Shown here piece after piece: positions 1 through 5,475 of a stretch of DNA of 5,475 bases. Both the position numbers and the translations under genes were made by a program. This DNA is from an uncultured Collinsella sp. Its GTDB lineage: Bacteria > Actinomycetota > Coriobacteriia > Coriobacteriales > Coriobacteriaceae. The notes beneath the pieces were generated by a model. The model was not told the origin of the DNA. It saw only the letters and a list, made by a program, of their open reading frames with translations, and searched no databases. The stretch spans positions 1-5,475 of the forward strand of contig CABRFW010000117.1 of assembly GCA_902470265.1 (NCBI GenBank), in the 5' to 3' direction. Numbering within the stretch: position 1 is the stretch's first letter; the number at the start of each line of letters is the position of its first letter.

Positions 1-41
1 CCCACAGGACTCCCCCGCTGGTTAACGACAAAACTTTCGAT

Positions 42-70
42 ACTATACCCGTTCCGTCGATGTCTATCCA
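42..70 (-). promoter_or_regulatory. Possible sigma-70-type promoter reading out of the left edge
   Basis: Read on the minus strand, TGGATA (70-65, 4 of 6 matches to the -35 consensus) is followed after exactly 17 bases by TATAGT (47-42, 5 of 6 matches to the -10 consensus). It would drive a gene lying left of the window, downstream of the tRNA terminator. This is a consensus match by eye only; such pairs also arise by chance in AT-richer spacers. Confidence 0.3.
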
Positions 71-131
71 GCGTAAGCATAGAGAGTCCAGACATGTGGA
101 GGGCGCTTTTAGGCGGCGGGGATTTCGCATT

Positions 132-190
132 CGTGTACATCAGCCTCCAAACATGTCGAAAAATGTCGATTTTGGTGGCTGATGTACACG
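132..190. repeat. Imperfect 20-bp inverted repeat with internal direct repeats
   Basis: The left arm (132-151, starting CGTGTACATCAGCC) is the reverse complement of the right arm (171-190) with a single mismatch at 146 against 176. The arms flank a 19-base loop (152-170). The heptamer ATGTCGA occurs at 153-159 and again at 163-169, 10 bases apart, about one helical turn. The arm ends include the palindrome TGTACA. On the plus strand the right arm is followed by TTTTGATT, so it could act as a weak terminator for a transcript arriving from the left, but the arms are long and only moderately GC-rich. A REP- or MITE-like repeat, or a protein-binding site, are the other readings. Confidence 0.75.
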
Positions 191-251
191 TTTTGATTCG
201 GTGATTACATCGAGCGGGAACGTTGTTGCTTTAAGCAAAATAATCATGGTG

Positions 252-286
252 ATTAAAACAAAAAAGTCAGGCACTAGGTGCCTGAC
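252..286 (-). terminator. Intrinsic terminator after tRNA-Pro
   Basis: On the minus strand a perfect 9-bp stem GTCAGGCAC (286-278) / GTGCCTGAC (274-266) closes a 3-base loop (277-275). It is followed at once by a run of six T, a G and four more T (265-255). It begins 11 bases past the CCA end of the tRNA. It probably ends the tRNA transcript, and any transcript reading through from coaBC, since no other terminator is visible between coaBC and the tRNA. Confidence 0.9.
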
Positions 287-297
287 CTGCAAACTTC

Positions 298-374
<77 letters not shown>

Positions 375-416
375 AAGCTTTTGTTTGTTGCTCTGCTCTC
401 GCTCGCAACAGGGAGT

Positions 417-446
417 ATATTAACCCGAAACTTTAGACTTGTGCAA
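417..446 (-). promoter_or_regulatory. Candidate promoter for tRNA-Pro
   Basis: On the minus strand TTGCAC (446-441) and TAATAT (422-417) are separated by 18 bases; an alternative -10, TATACT, lies at 419-414. The tRNA 5' end is 42 bases beyond the -10, leaving a leader of about 35 bases. That leader contains a small inverted repeat TGTTGC/GCAACA (410-405 with 391-386). The -35 match is weak (3 of 6), so read-through from coaBC may also supply the tRNA. Confidence 0.4.
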
Positions 447-454
447 GAACTTTT

Positions 455-1669
455 TTACAAATTTTGAAGCAAGTCCAAAATTGTATCTGCGAGCTGGGGT
501 TTTGTTAGTACGGGAAGTTCTTGCGTACCCGTTGTGCTCACAATCCAGGCCTTGTTGGTGTCGGTCCCAAAGCCCGAATCGGTGCGTGAGACATCGTTGG
601 CGATTATTACATCGCACCCCTTGCGGGCCAATTTGCGCTCTGCGTACTCGACAACGTTATCGGTCTCGGCCGCAAATCCGATCACGCATCGCTCGCCCTT
701 CTGGCGCGAGAGCTCGGCCAAAATATCGACCGTTTCGACAAGCTCGATGCGATCCAAGCGTTCGTTGGACTTTTTGAGTTTATGGTCGGCAGGGGCCGCG
801 GGGGTGTAGTCGGCGACGGCGGCCGCGCAAATGGCCGCATCGGCCGTCTGGAAGGCGCTCTGGGCCGCCTGGAGCATCTCTGCGGCGGTCTGCACGCGCA
901 CGCACTCCACGCCGCGGGGAACATCGAGCGATGTCGGTCCCAACACGAGCGTGACCTCGGCACCGCGGCGAGCCGCCTCCCCTGCCAGTGCGATGCCCAT
1001 CTTGCCCGAAGAGCGGTTACCAATGAATCGCACCGGGTCGATCGGTTCGTGCGTGGGGCCGGCAGTGATGACGATGCGCTTGCCCGCCAGGTCTTGCGGC
1101 ACGGGGTTGAGCACCTCACAGACAGCCTCGACGATGTCCTCGGGCTCGCTCATGCGTCCCGTGTCCACGTCGCCGCAGGCAAGGTAGCCGCTGCCGGGCC
1201 CCACCACATGGACGCCACGGTCGCGCAGCGAGGCTATATTGGCCTGCGTCGCCGGCGCCTTCCACATGCCGTTGTTCATAGCGGGTGCGATCACGATGGG
1301 TCGCGGCGTGGCAAGCAGCGTCGTGGAGATGAGGTCATCGGCGATGCCGTTGACCATCTTGGCGATGATATTGGCCGTCGCGGGAGCCACGACCACCAGA
1401 TCGGGCTCCTGCGCCAGCGAAATGTGGTGGATGGGGTCGGAGGGATCGTCGAATAGGCCCACCGCGACCGGCTCATTGGTGAGCGCGCGGAAGGTAAGCG
1501 GCCCTACAAACTCGGTGGCATGCTCGCTCATAACGACCTTGACGCGCGCACCGCGCTTTTGCAGCAGGCGCACGATATTGCACGACTTATAGGCGGCGAT
1601 CCCGCCGGTAATGCCCAGCAGGATCGTTTTTCCCTCAAGTTGCATTGAATTGTTGGATGCCGCCGTCAT
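455..1669 (-). CDS. coaBC: Bifunctional phosphopantothenoylcysteine decarboxylase / phosphopantothenate-cysteine ligase
   Basis: It catalyses two consecutive cytoplasmic steps of coenzyme A synthesis: coupling of 4'-phosphopantothenate to cysteine (CoaB), then decarboxylation to 4'-phosphopantetheine (CoaC). The 404 residues match the usual length of the fusion. The N-terminal flavoprotein CoaC domain (about 11-185) shows GITGGIAAYKS (19-29), the active-site His82 in HHISLA, the PAMNNGMW motif (129-136) and the clamp with Cys165 in ACGD. The CoaB domain (about 195-404) shows ITAGPTHEPID, GNRSSGKMG (217-225, with the Asn that matches the acyl-cytidylate-binding Asn of E. coli), the KLKK motif (297-300) and GFAAET. 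The ATG at 1669 is chosen because AAGGAAG (1683-1677) lies 7 bases upstream; the next Met (1645) has no such site. It starts 2 bases after the zinc-ribbon gene stops. No family-critical residue appears to be missing. Confidence 0.97.
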   Translation of the reverse strand: MTAASNNSMQLEGKTILLGITGGIAAYKSCNIVRLLQKRGARVKVVMSEHATEFVGPLTFRALTNEPVAVGLFDDPSDPIHHISLAQEPDLVVVAPATANIIAKMVNGIADDLISTTLLATPRPIVIAPAMNNGMWKAPATQANIASLRDRGVHVVGPGSGYLACGDVDTGRMSEPEDIVEAVCEVLNPVPQDLAGKRIVITAGPTHEPIDPVRFIGNRSSGKMGIALAGEAARRGAEVTLVLGPTSLDVPRGVECVRVQTAAEMLQAAQSAFQTADAAICAAAVADYTPAAPADHKLKKSNERLDRIELVETVDILAELSRQKGERCVIGFAAETDNVVEYAERKLARKGCDVIIANDVSRTDSGFGTDTNKAWIVSTTGTQELPVLTKPQLADTILDLLQNL

Positions 1670-1671
1670 TG

Positions 1672-2391
1672 CTAGGCTTCCTTGCTCGGGAGTACCAGGA
1701 GGCGGTGGCAGTACGGGCAGTGCGTAATCTCGCTACCGTCGTGGTTGAGGTCGCTCATGGACGATGCCTGCAGCGCGGTGTGGCAGACCGTGGGGATGTT
1801 GCCCTGGATGGTCTCGACGGCCAGGCCGCGGAACTGCTTGAGCAGACGCTCGTAGTCGGTGAGCACGTCGGCTGGCAGCGTGGCGGCAAGCGCGGTGCGC
1901 TCCTTAGTGGCGGCGTCAATCTGAGCCTGCAGGTCGGCAGCCTTGGCGCGGGCGGCCTTGGTATCGGCCTTCACACCCTCCTCGAACTTGGCGATGATGG
2001 CCTGCGCGCGGGTCTCGCGGTCGAGCGCCTCCTTATGGGCGACAACGACGTCCTTGCGGGTGTGCTCAATCTTGTCCAGACGCTTGGCCAGGGTGGCGAG
2101 CTCATTCTCCAGGTCCTGAACCTCGCGGTAGTCGGAGCCGTCGACGTGACGCTTTTTGGCAGCCTCGATGGCGTTGTTGGTCTGAATCTCGGTGGTGTTG
2201 AGATCGTCGAGCTCAATGTCCAGATCCTTGCGCTGGGCGTAGAGCTTGGTCATCTCGGACTTGAGCTTCACATAGGTCTTGCGCTTGGAAGCGAGCTCCT
2301 TGAGCTCCGGCATATTTGCAAGTTCGCTCTTGTTGCGGGCGAGCTCCAAATCGATCTGTTGCAGCTTGAGTAGCGTAGCGCCGGCGCTCAT
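1672..2391 (-). CDS. Coiled-coil protein with C-terminal zinc ribbon (DUF164 / CT398 / HP0958-like)
   Basis: The product has 239 residues. A long charged helical region (about 5-170, with frequent Lys/Glu/Asp/Leu heptad-like spacing) forms a predicted coiled coil, followed by a C-terminal zinc ribbon. Relatives include chlamydial CT398, H. pylori HP0958 (FlgZ) and mycobacterial Rv2229c; HP0958 binds sigma-54 and mRNA, but no function can be assigned here. The ribbon is incomplete: the second pair Cys225-x-x-Cys228 is intact (HCPYCHRLL). In the first knuckle only Cys203 remains, and the usual first Cys position is Pro200 (PTVCHTAL). His204 might substitute as a ligand. The ATG at 2391 is preferred over an upstream TTG (2427) because AGGAG (2403-2399) is 7 bases before it and its ATGA overlaps the Nif3 stop. 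Rv2229c likewise sits beside a Nif3 gene. Confidence 0.85.
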   Translation of the reverse strand: MSAGATLLKLQQIDLELARNKSELANMPELKELASKRKTYVKLKSEMTKLYAQRKDLDIELDDLNTTEIQTNNAIEAAKKRHVDGSDYREVQDLENELATLAKRLDKIEHTRKDVVVAHKEALDRETRAQAIIAKFEEGVKADTKAARAKAADLQAQIDAATKERTALAATLPADVLTDYERLLKQFRGLAVETIQGNIPTVCHTALQASSMSDLNHDGSEITHCPYCHRLLVLPSKEA

Positions 2392-3197
2392 AAGTTCTCT
2401 CCTTTTGTCACAGTCCACCATTGGCAAGGGTTCAGTATTTTAATCGCATGACGGGGGTCGACCCCGGCGTCAACTGCAGAGTTCATCAATATATCAACGA
2501 ACGGCTCCTCGGAGCGGTCGTGGCCGAGCAAGATCACCGACAGCCCGCGCAAGGCAAGGTCTTGCGCCACGTGGTAGCCCGCTTCGCCCGTTACGACAAC
2601 GTCCGCGCCCGCGGCGATGGCGAGCTCTCCAAAGTCGCCCAGGGAGCCGCCCAAAATGGCGACGATGCGGCACGGGCGATCGGCTTCGCCCCACACACGC
2701 GGGTCGCTGCCGAAGGCCGTGGCAGCACGGGTGGCAAGATCGCGCAGCGTGCACGGGTCGTTGAGCGTTGCAAGCGCGCCCAGGCCGGTGGCCTCGGGGT
2801 CGTCCAAGTGCTCCAGTGAGCTCAGGGGTGTGGCACCCAGCAGCTCGTTCAGGCAGACGCGGGCTTCGTGCGACCGGTCCAGGTTAGTGTGGAGCGAGAT
2901 AATGCTCACGCCGCAACGCGCTGCCTCGTAGAGCGCCGCGCTGCATTGGGGGCGTGTGGCATCCGCCGGACAAAAGGCCTCGGGCGCCTTGATGTATATG
3001 GGATGATGCGTCAGCAGCACGTTGGCGCCGGCTTCTTGGGCGCGACGAACATTGGTCTCGGTCGCGTCGAGCGCACAGGCTACGCCAGTAATCTCCGCGG
3101 CAGGGTCGCCAACGGAGAGACCTACGTGATCCCAGCTCTCAGCGTCCGTCTTGGGATAGCGTGCCAGCAGCGCACGCTCGAGCTCGGAGACGATCAT
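2388..3197 (-). CDS. Nif3/YbgI/YqfO-family dinuclear metal-binding protein
   Basis: This 269-residue protein is the short, single-domain form of the NIF3 family (COG0327), without the PII-like insert of B. subtilis YqfO. Members form toroidal hexamers with a dinuclear metal site; a GTP cyclohydrolase I type 2 label is common in databases, but the true reaction is not settled. Visible family motifs are WDHVGLSVG (22-30), LTHHP (62-66), SLHTNLD (101-107) and, near the C-terminus, VTGEAGYH and GHDRSEEP. By comparison with E. coli YbgI the metal ligands would be His64, His65, Asp107, His226 and Glu230, all present. Its ATG (3197-3195) overlaps the stop of the cysteine desulfurase as ATGA. No clear Shine-Dalgarno sequence precedes it, which points to translational coupling. 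Its own TGA overlaps the zinc-ribbon start in the same way. Confidence 0.92.
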   Translation of the reverse strand: MIVSELERALLARYPKTDAESWDHVGLSVGDPAAEITGVACALDATETNVRRAQEAGANVLLTHHPIYIKAPEAFCPADATRPQCSAALYEAARCGVSIISLHTNLDRSHEARVCLNELLGATPLSSLEHLDDPEATGLGALATLNDPCTLRDLATRAATAFGSDPRVWGEADRPCRIVAILGGSLGDFGELAIAAGADVVVTGEAGYHVAQDLALRGLSVILLGHDRSEEPFVDILMNSAVDAGVDPRHAIKILNPCQWWTVTKGENL

Positions 3198-4372
3198 GCG
3201 GCGCCTACGATCGAGAGCAGCGTCTGCGCAAAGTCGTCCAGATCGCCCGGATTCACGCGGTCATCGAAGGAAATGCGCAGCGACCCCAATGCCTGCTCGC
3301 GACCAATGCCCATGGCGCTGAGCACGTGGCTCGGGTCCATGCTGCCGCTCGAGCAAGCTGATCCGGCCGACACCTCAAAACCGGCGGCATCGAGCTTGAT
3401 GATGAGCTCCTCGGAGTCCATGCCGTCGACGTAGATCGAAACCATACCCGGCAGACGATCGGCCTGCGCATAGTCGTCCATGGTTGCGTGAATGCGAGGA
3501 TGGGCCGTAAGCGTGGCGTAGAGCTTATCGGACAGGGCCTGCAGCGTCTCGCGCTCCTGGGCCACGTTGGGCGTCAGTGCGGAGGCGGCGGCGGCAAAAG
3601 CCAGCTGCGTGCGCAGATCCTGCGTACCGGCGCGACGGCCGGCTTCCTGTCCACCGCCAAAGATGCGCGGACGCAGCGGCGTGCGGTTCTTAAGGTAGAG
3701 CGCGCCGGACGCCACAGGGCCGCCGATCTTGTGCGCGGCAACGGTCATAGCATCGACACCCAGCTCGGTGACATCGAGCGGAATATGCAAGTAGCCCTGG
3801 ATGGCATCGGTGTGGAACAGGGTGCCGGCGGCGTGTGCGGCAGCGGCAAGCTCGCGGATGGGCTGCACCACGCCGGTCTCGTTGTTGGCAACCATGATGC
3901 TCACGAGCGCGACGTCGTCGCCGAGCAAGTCGCTCAGCGCGGCAGGCTCAATGTAGCCCGCACGGCAGGGCTGCACCAGGTCGACGGAAAAGCCGGCGGC
4001 GCGCAGCAGCGGCAGGTTGTCCAGAATCGAATCGTGCTCGATGGCAGATACGATCACGCGGTTACGCTTTCGGTCGCGCTGGCGGGCGCCCTCGGCAAGA
4101 CCGAGCAGCGCCAGCTGGTTGGCCTCGGTGCCGCCGTTGGTAAGAATGATCTCGGACGGGCGAACGCGTGCGCCAAAGCTACGGGCGATCTCGCGACGGG
4201 CGAATTCCAGGCGCGCAGCGGCCTTGCGGCCAAGCGAGTGCAGCGAGTTGGGGTTGACGCCGGCAAGCTCGCTATCGTCGTACTCACGCTGCGCAAGGCG
4301 CGCCTCGGCGCGCATAGGCGTCGAGGCGGCGTAGTCAAGATTCACGGGTATGCGGTTTTGACCTGCGGTCAT
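3194..4372 (-). CDS. Cysteine desulfurase, NifS/IscS type (class V aminotransferase)
   Basis: This 392-residue PLP enzyme converts cysteine to alanine and carries the sulfur as a persulfide for Fe-S cluster assembly or thio-modification of tRNA. Family signatures in order: LDYAASTP (12-19), NPNSLHSLGR (40-49), TNGGTEAN (78-85), EHDS with PLP-stacking His113, ANNETGVVQP (162-171), HTDAIQG with Asp189 and Gln192, AAHKIGGP with PLP lysine Lys215, GGGQEAGRRAGTQD (239-252) and the catalytic loop SAGSACSSGS with Cys340. The residues needed for catalysis are all present. The start at 4372 has AGGAGG (4389-4384) 11 bases upstream, inside the end of rpe. No scaffold (IscU/SufU), MnmA or ThiI gene is in the window, so the sulfur acceptor cannot be read here; I therefore give no gene symbol (iscS or nifS would be arbitrary). 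Confidence 0.95.
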   Translation of the reverse strand: MTAGQNRIPVNLDYAASTPMRAEARLAQREYDDSELAGVNPNSLHSLGRKAAARLEFARREIARSFGARVRPSEIILTNGGTEANQLALLGLAEGARQRDRKRNRVIVSAIEHDSILDNLPLLRAAGFSVDLVQPCRAGYIEPAALSDLLGDDVALVSIMVANNETGVVQPIRELAAAAHAAGTLFHTDAIQGYLHIPLDVTELGVDAMTVAAHKIGGPVASGALYLKNRTPLRPRIFGGGQEAGRRAGTQDLRTQLAFAAAASALTPNVAQERETLQALSDKLYATLTAHPRIHATMDDYAQADRLPGMVSIYVDGMDSEELIIKLDAAGFEVSAGSACSSGSMDPSHVLSAMGIGREQALGSLRISFDDRVNPGDLDDFAQTLLSIVGAA

Positions 4373-4378
4373 AAGGGT

Positions 4379-5050
4379 TTATGCCTCCTGTGCGGCCTCG
4401 TTGCCCAGCTTCTGCAGCAGCGCAACCTCGGCGGCGGGATCTTCGGACTTAAATACGGCGGAGCCGGCCACGAGCACGTTGGCGCCGGCCTTGACGACAT
4501 CGGCAATGTTCTTGGAAGAAATACCGCCGTCGACCTCGATGAGGGGCGACACGCCGTGACGCTCGCACATGGCCTTGAGCTCGTGGAGCTTTGCGATAGT
4601 ACCGGGGATAAAGCTCTGGCCGCCAAAGCCGGGGTTCACGCTCATGAGCAGCACCATGTCGACGACGTCGATGATGCTCTCGAGCATGCACACGGGGGTG
4701 GCGGGGTTGAGCACCACGCCGGCCTTGACGCCGCGCTGCTGTAGATGGGTGAGCGCGCGGTGCAGGTGCGTGGAGGCCTCGTAGTGCACGGTGATCATAT
4801 CGGCACCGGCGTCGGCGTACCAATCGACCGTCTCGTCGGGGTTCGACACCATGAGGTGCGCATCGACCGGCACGTTGGTGGAGCGCTTGACGGCCTTGAG
4901 GATGTCAACGCCAAAGGTAAGGTTGCCGGTAAAGTGGCCGTCCATGACGTCGAAGTGCACGTAGTCGGCGCCGGCGATCTTGTCGAGCTCTCCCTTGAGG
5001 TTGGCCATATCGGCCGAAAGGACGGACGGAGCGATTTTAATGGAACCCAT
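4379..5050 (-). CDS. rpe: Ribulose-phosphate 3-epimerase
   Basis: It interconverts D-ribulose 5-phosphate and D-xylulose 5-phosphate in the pentose phosphate pathway. The 223-residue length is typical for this single (beta/alpha)8 barrel. Signatures: IAPSVLSAD (6-14), HFDVMDGHF (32-40), DAHLMV (63-68), MSVNPGFGGQ (136-145), EVDGGI (172-177) and the phosphate-binding GANVLVAGSAVF (189-200). Metal ligands and acid/base residues His32, Asp34, His65 and Asp174 are all present. One oddity: the strongly conserved loop FVPN after MDGH reads FTGN (40-43) here. The ATG at 5050 has AAAGG (5063-5059) 8 bases upstream. It lies 18 bases after the gpsA stop and 6 bases before the cysteine desulfurase start, so it is very probably cotranscribed with both. 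Confidence 0.96.
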   Translation of the reverse strand: MGSIKIAPSVLSADMANLKGELDKIAGADYVHFDVMDGHFTGNLTFGVDILKAVKRSTNVPVDAHLMVSNPDETVDWYADAGADMITVHYEASTHLHRALTHLQQRGVKAGVVLNPATPVCMLESIIDVVDMVLLMSVNPGFGGQSFIPGTIAKLHELKAMCERHGVSPLIEVDGGISSKNIADVVKAGANVLVAGSAVFKSEDPAAEVALLQKLGNEAAQEA

Positions 5051-5068
5051 GGTAGAAGCCTTTCTGCG

Positions 5069-5475
5069 CTAGTCGGTGAGTCCGTAGAACTCTTGAGAGG
5101 GGACGCGATCGGTAAGAATCTCGAGCGCCCTATCCAAAGTAACACCGTTGTAGAGCGTTTGCTCCACGGCAAAGGTGAGCGGAATGTCTACGCCCAGTGA
5201 ACGGGCAAGCTCGCTGACGCTGCGGGCCGCGACAGCGCCCTCGACAACCATATGCGTGCGCGCCTGGTACTCGTCGAGCGACACGCCGTGGGCAAACTCG
5301 TAGCCAAAGGTACGGTTGCGCGAATGCTCCGAGGTGCAGGTGGCGATGAGGTCGCCCATGCCGGCAAGCCCCATGCAGGTCATGGCCTGACCGCCGCGGG
5401 CGTGCACCAGACGGCTGATCTCGGCCAGACCGCGCGTCATGATGAGGGCGAGCATGTTATCGCCCGCGCCGGTAC
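5069..5475 (-). CDS. gpsA: Glycerol-3-phosphate dehydrogenase [NAD(P)+], C-terminal part (cut by window edge)
   Basis: GpsA reduces dihydroxyacetone phosphate to sn-glycerol 3-phosphate, the backbone of phospholipids. Only the last 134 or so residues are visible; the frame stays open to the right edge, so the gene begins outside the window and the ATG at 5455 is an internal Met. The visible part is the C-terminal helical substrate domain: GAGDN followed by ITRG-like MTRGLAEISRL, then MGLAGMGDLIATC and the SRNR motif that contains the phosphate-contacting arginine. The N-terminal Rossmann fold and the catalytic lysine lie outside. The stop is TAG at 5071-5069. It is the first visible gene of the operon. 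The length past SRNR is normal, so there is no sign of truncation at the 3' end. Confidence 0.95.
   Translation of the reverse strand, partial: TGAGDNMLALIMTRGLAEISRLVHARGGQAMTCMGLAGMGDLIATCTSEHSRNRTFGYEFAHGVSLDEYQARTHMVVEGAVAARSVSELARSLGVDIPLTFAVEQTLYNGVTLDRALEILTDRVPSQEFYGLTD

Larger units (their letters stand above)
1..250. other. Intergenic region with no convincing gene
   Basis: This stretch lies beyond the terminator of the tRNA-Pro gene and is visibly lower in GC than the operon. It holds a long imperfect inverted repeat (132-190) and a weak promoter-like pair on the minus strand (42-70). On the plus strand one frame is open from base 1 to the TGA at 202-204 (67 codons, no start required at the left edge; an internal ATG lies at 94-96 without a clear ribosome binding site). 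The peptide it would encode has no motif I recognise, and the frame runs straight through the inverted repeat, so I do not call it a gene. The stretch may be the end of an interspersed repeat or the regulatory region of a gene to the left. Confidence 0.5.

Noticed and set aside
386..410. Small inverted repeat TGTTGC/GCAACA upstream of the tRNA
   Set aside because: Six base pairs around a 13-base loop with no T-run is too weak to call a terminator or riboswitch; it may be part of the tRNA leader.
1645..2373. 242-codon plus-strand open frame opposite the zinc-ribbon gene
   Set aside because: It is Leu/Gly/Val-rich, which is what the complement of a Lys/Glu/Ala/Asp-rich coiled-coil gene produces. 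It has no motif and no convincing ribosome binding site.
2392..2427. Upstream TTG or ATG start for the zinc-ribbon gene
   Set aside because: These starts have no Shine-Dalgarno sequence and would extend the gene into Nif3, while the ATG at 2391 has AGGAG at ideal spacing and an ATGA junction.
3488..4744. 418-codon plus-strand open frame opposite the cysteine desulfurase and rpe
   Set aside because: It is antisense to two well-supported genes with full family motifs, its peptide is a low-information Gly/Val/His/Leu-rich string with no recognisable domain, and such frames are common opposite GC-rich genes.

Overview
The window looks like chromosomal DNA from a high-GC Gram-positive anaerobe. 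It is about 60% GC in the coding part by eye, with strong G/C third-position bias. The style and gene order suggest class Coriobacteriia (Actinomycetota), most likely Collinsella or a close relative. That placement rests on codon use, gene content and the actinobacterial pairing of a Nif3 gene with a coiled-coil zinc-ribbon gene; no database search was possible.

Layout: every protein gene lies on the minus strand, so transcription runs right to left. From the right edge the order is: 3' part of gpsA (glycerol-3-phosphate dehydrogenase), rpe (ribulose-phosphate 3-epimerase), a PLP-dependent cysteine desulfurase of the NifS/IscS type, a Nif3/YbgI-family metalloprotein, a coiled-coil protein with a C-terminal zinc ribbon, and coaBC (bifunctional coenzyme A biosynthesis enzyme). 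The gaps are 18, 6, -4, -4 and 2 bases, so this is a tightly packed operon whose promoter lies beyond the right edge. The cysteine desulfurase, Nif3 and zinc-ribbon genes are joined by two ATGA stop/start overlaps, which suggests translational coupling and a possible functional module. Left of coaBC, after about 80 bases, is a tRNA-Pro(GGG) gene on the same strand with an encoded CCA and a clear intrinsic terminator.

The leftmost 250 bases hold no convincing gene. They contain an imperfect 20-bp inverted repeat (132-151 / 171-190) whose loop carries two copies of ATGTCGA exactly 10 bases apart. A plus-strand frame stays open from base 1 to a stop at 202-204, and there is a possible minus-strand promoter at 42-70. 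This is the least explained stretch of the window and may be part of an interspersed repeat.

How the genes fit together: gpsA supplies glycerol-3-phosphate for phospholipids, rpe serves the pentose phosphate pathway, coaBC makes 4'-phosphopantetheine, and the cysteine desulfurase mobilises sulfur for Fe-S clusters or tRNA thiolation. It is mainly a housekeeping operon. I see no defence system, mobile-element gene or CRISPR array. The points most worth a second look are the left-hand inverted-repeat element, the coupled desulfurase/Nif3/zinc-ribbon trio, the zinc ribbon that lacks its first cysteine, and the altered active-site loop of Rpe.
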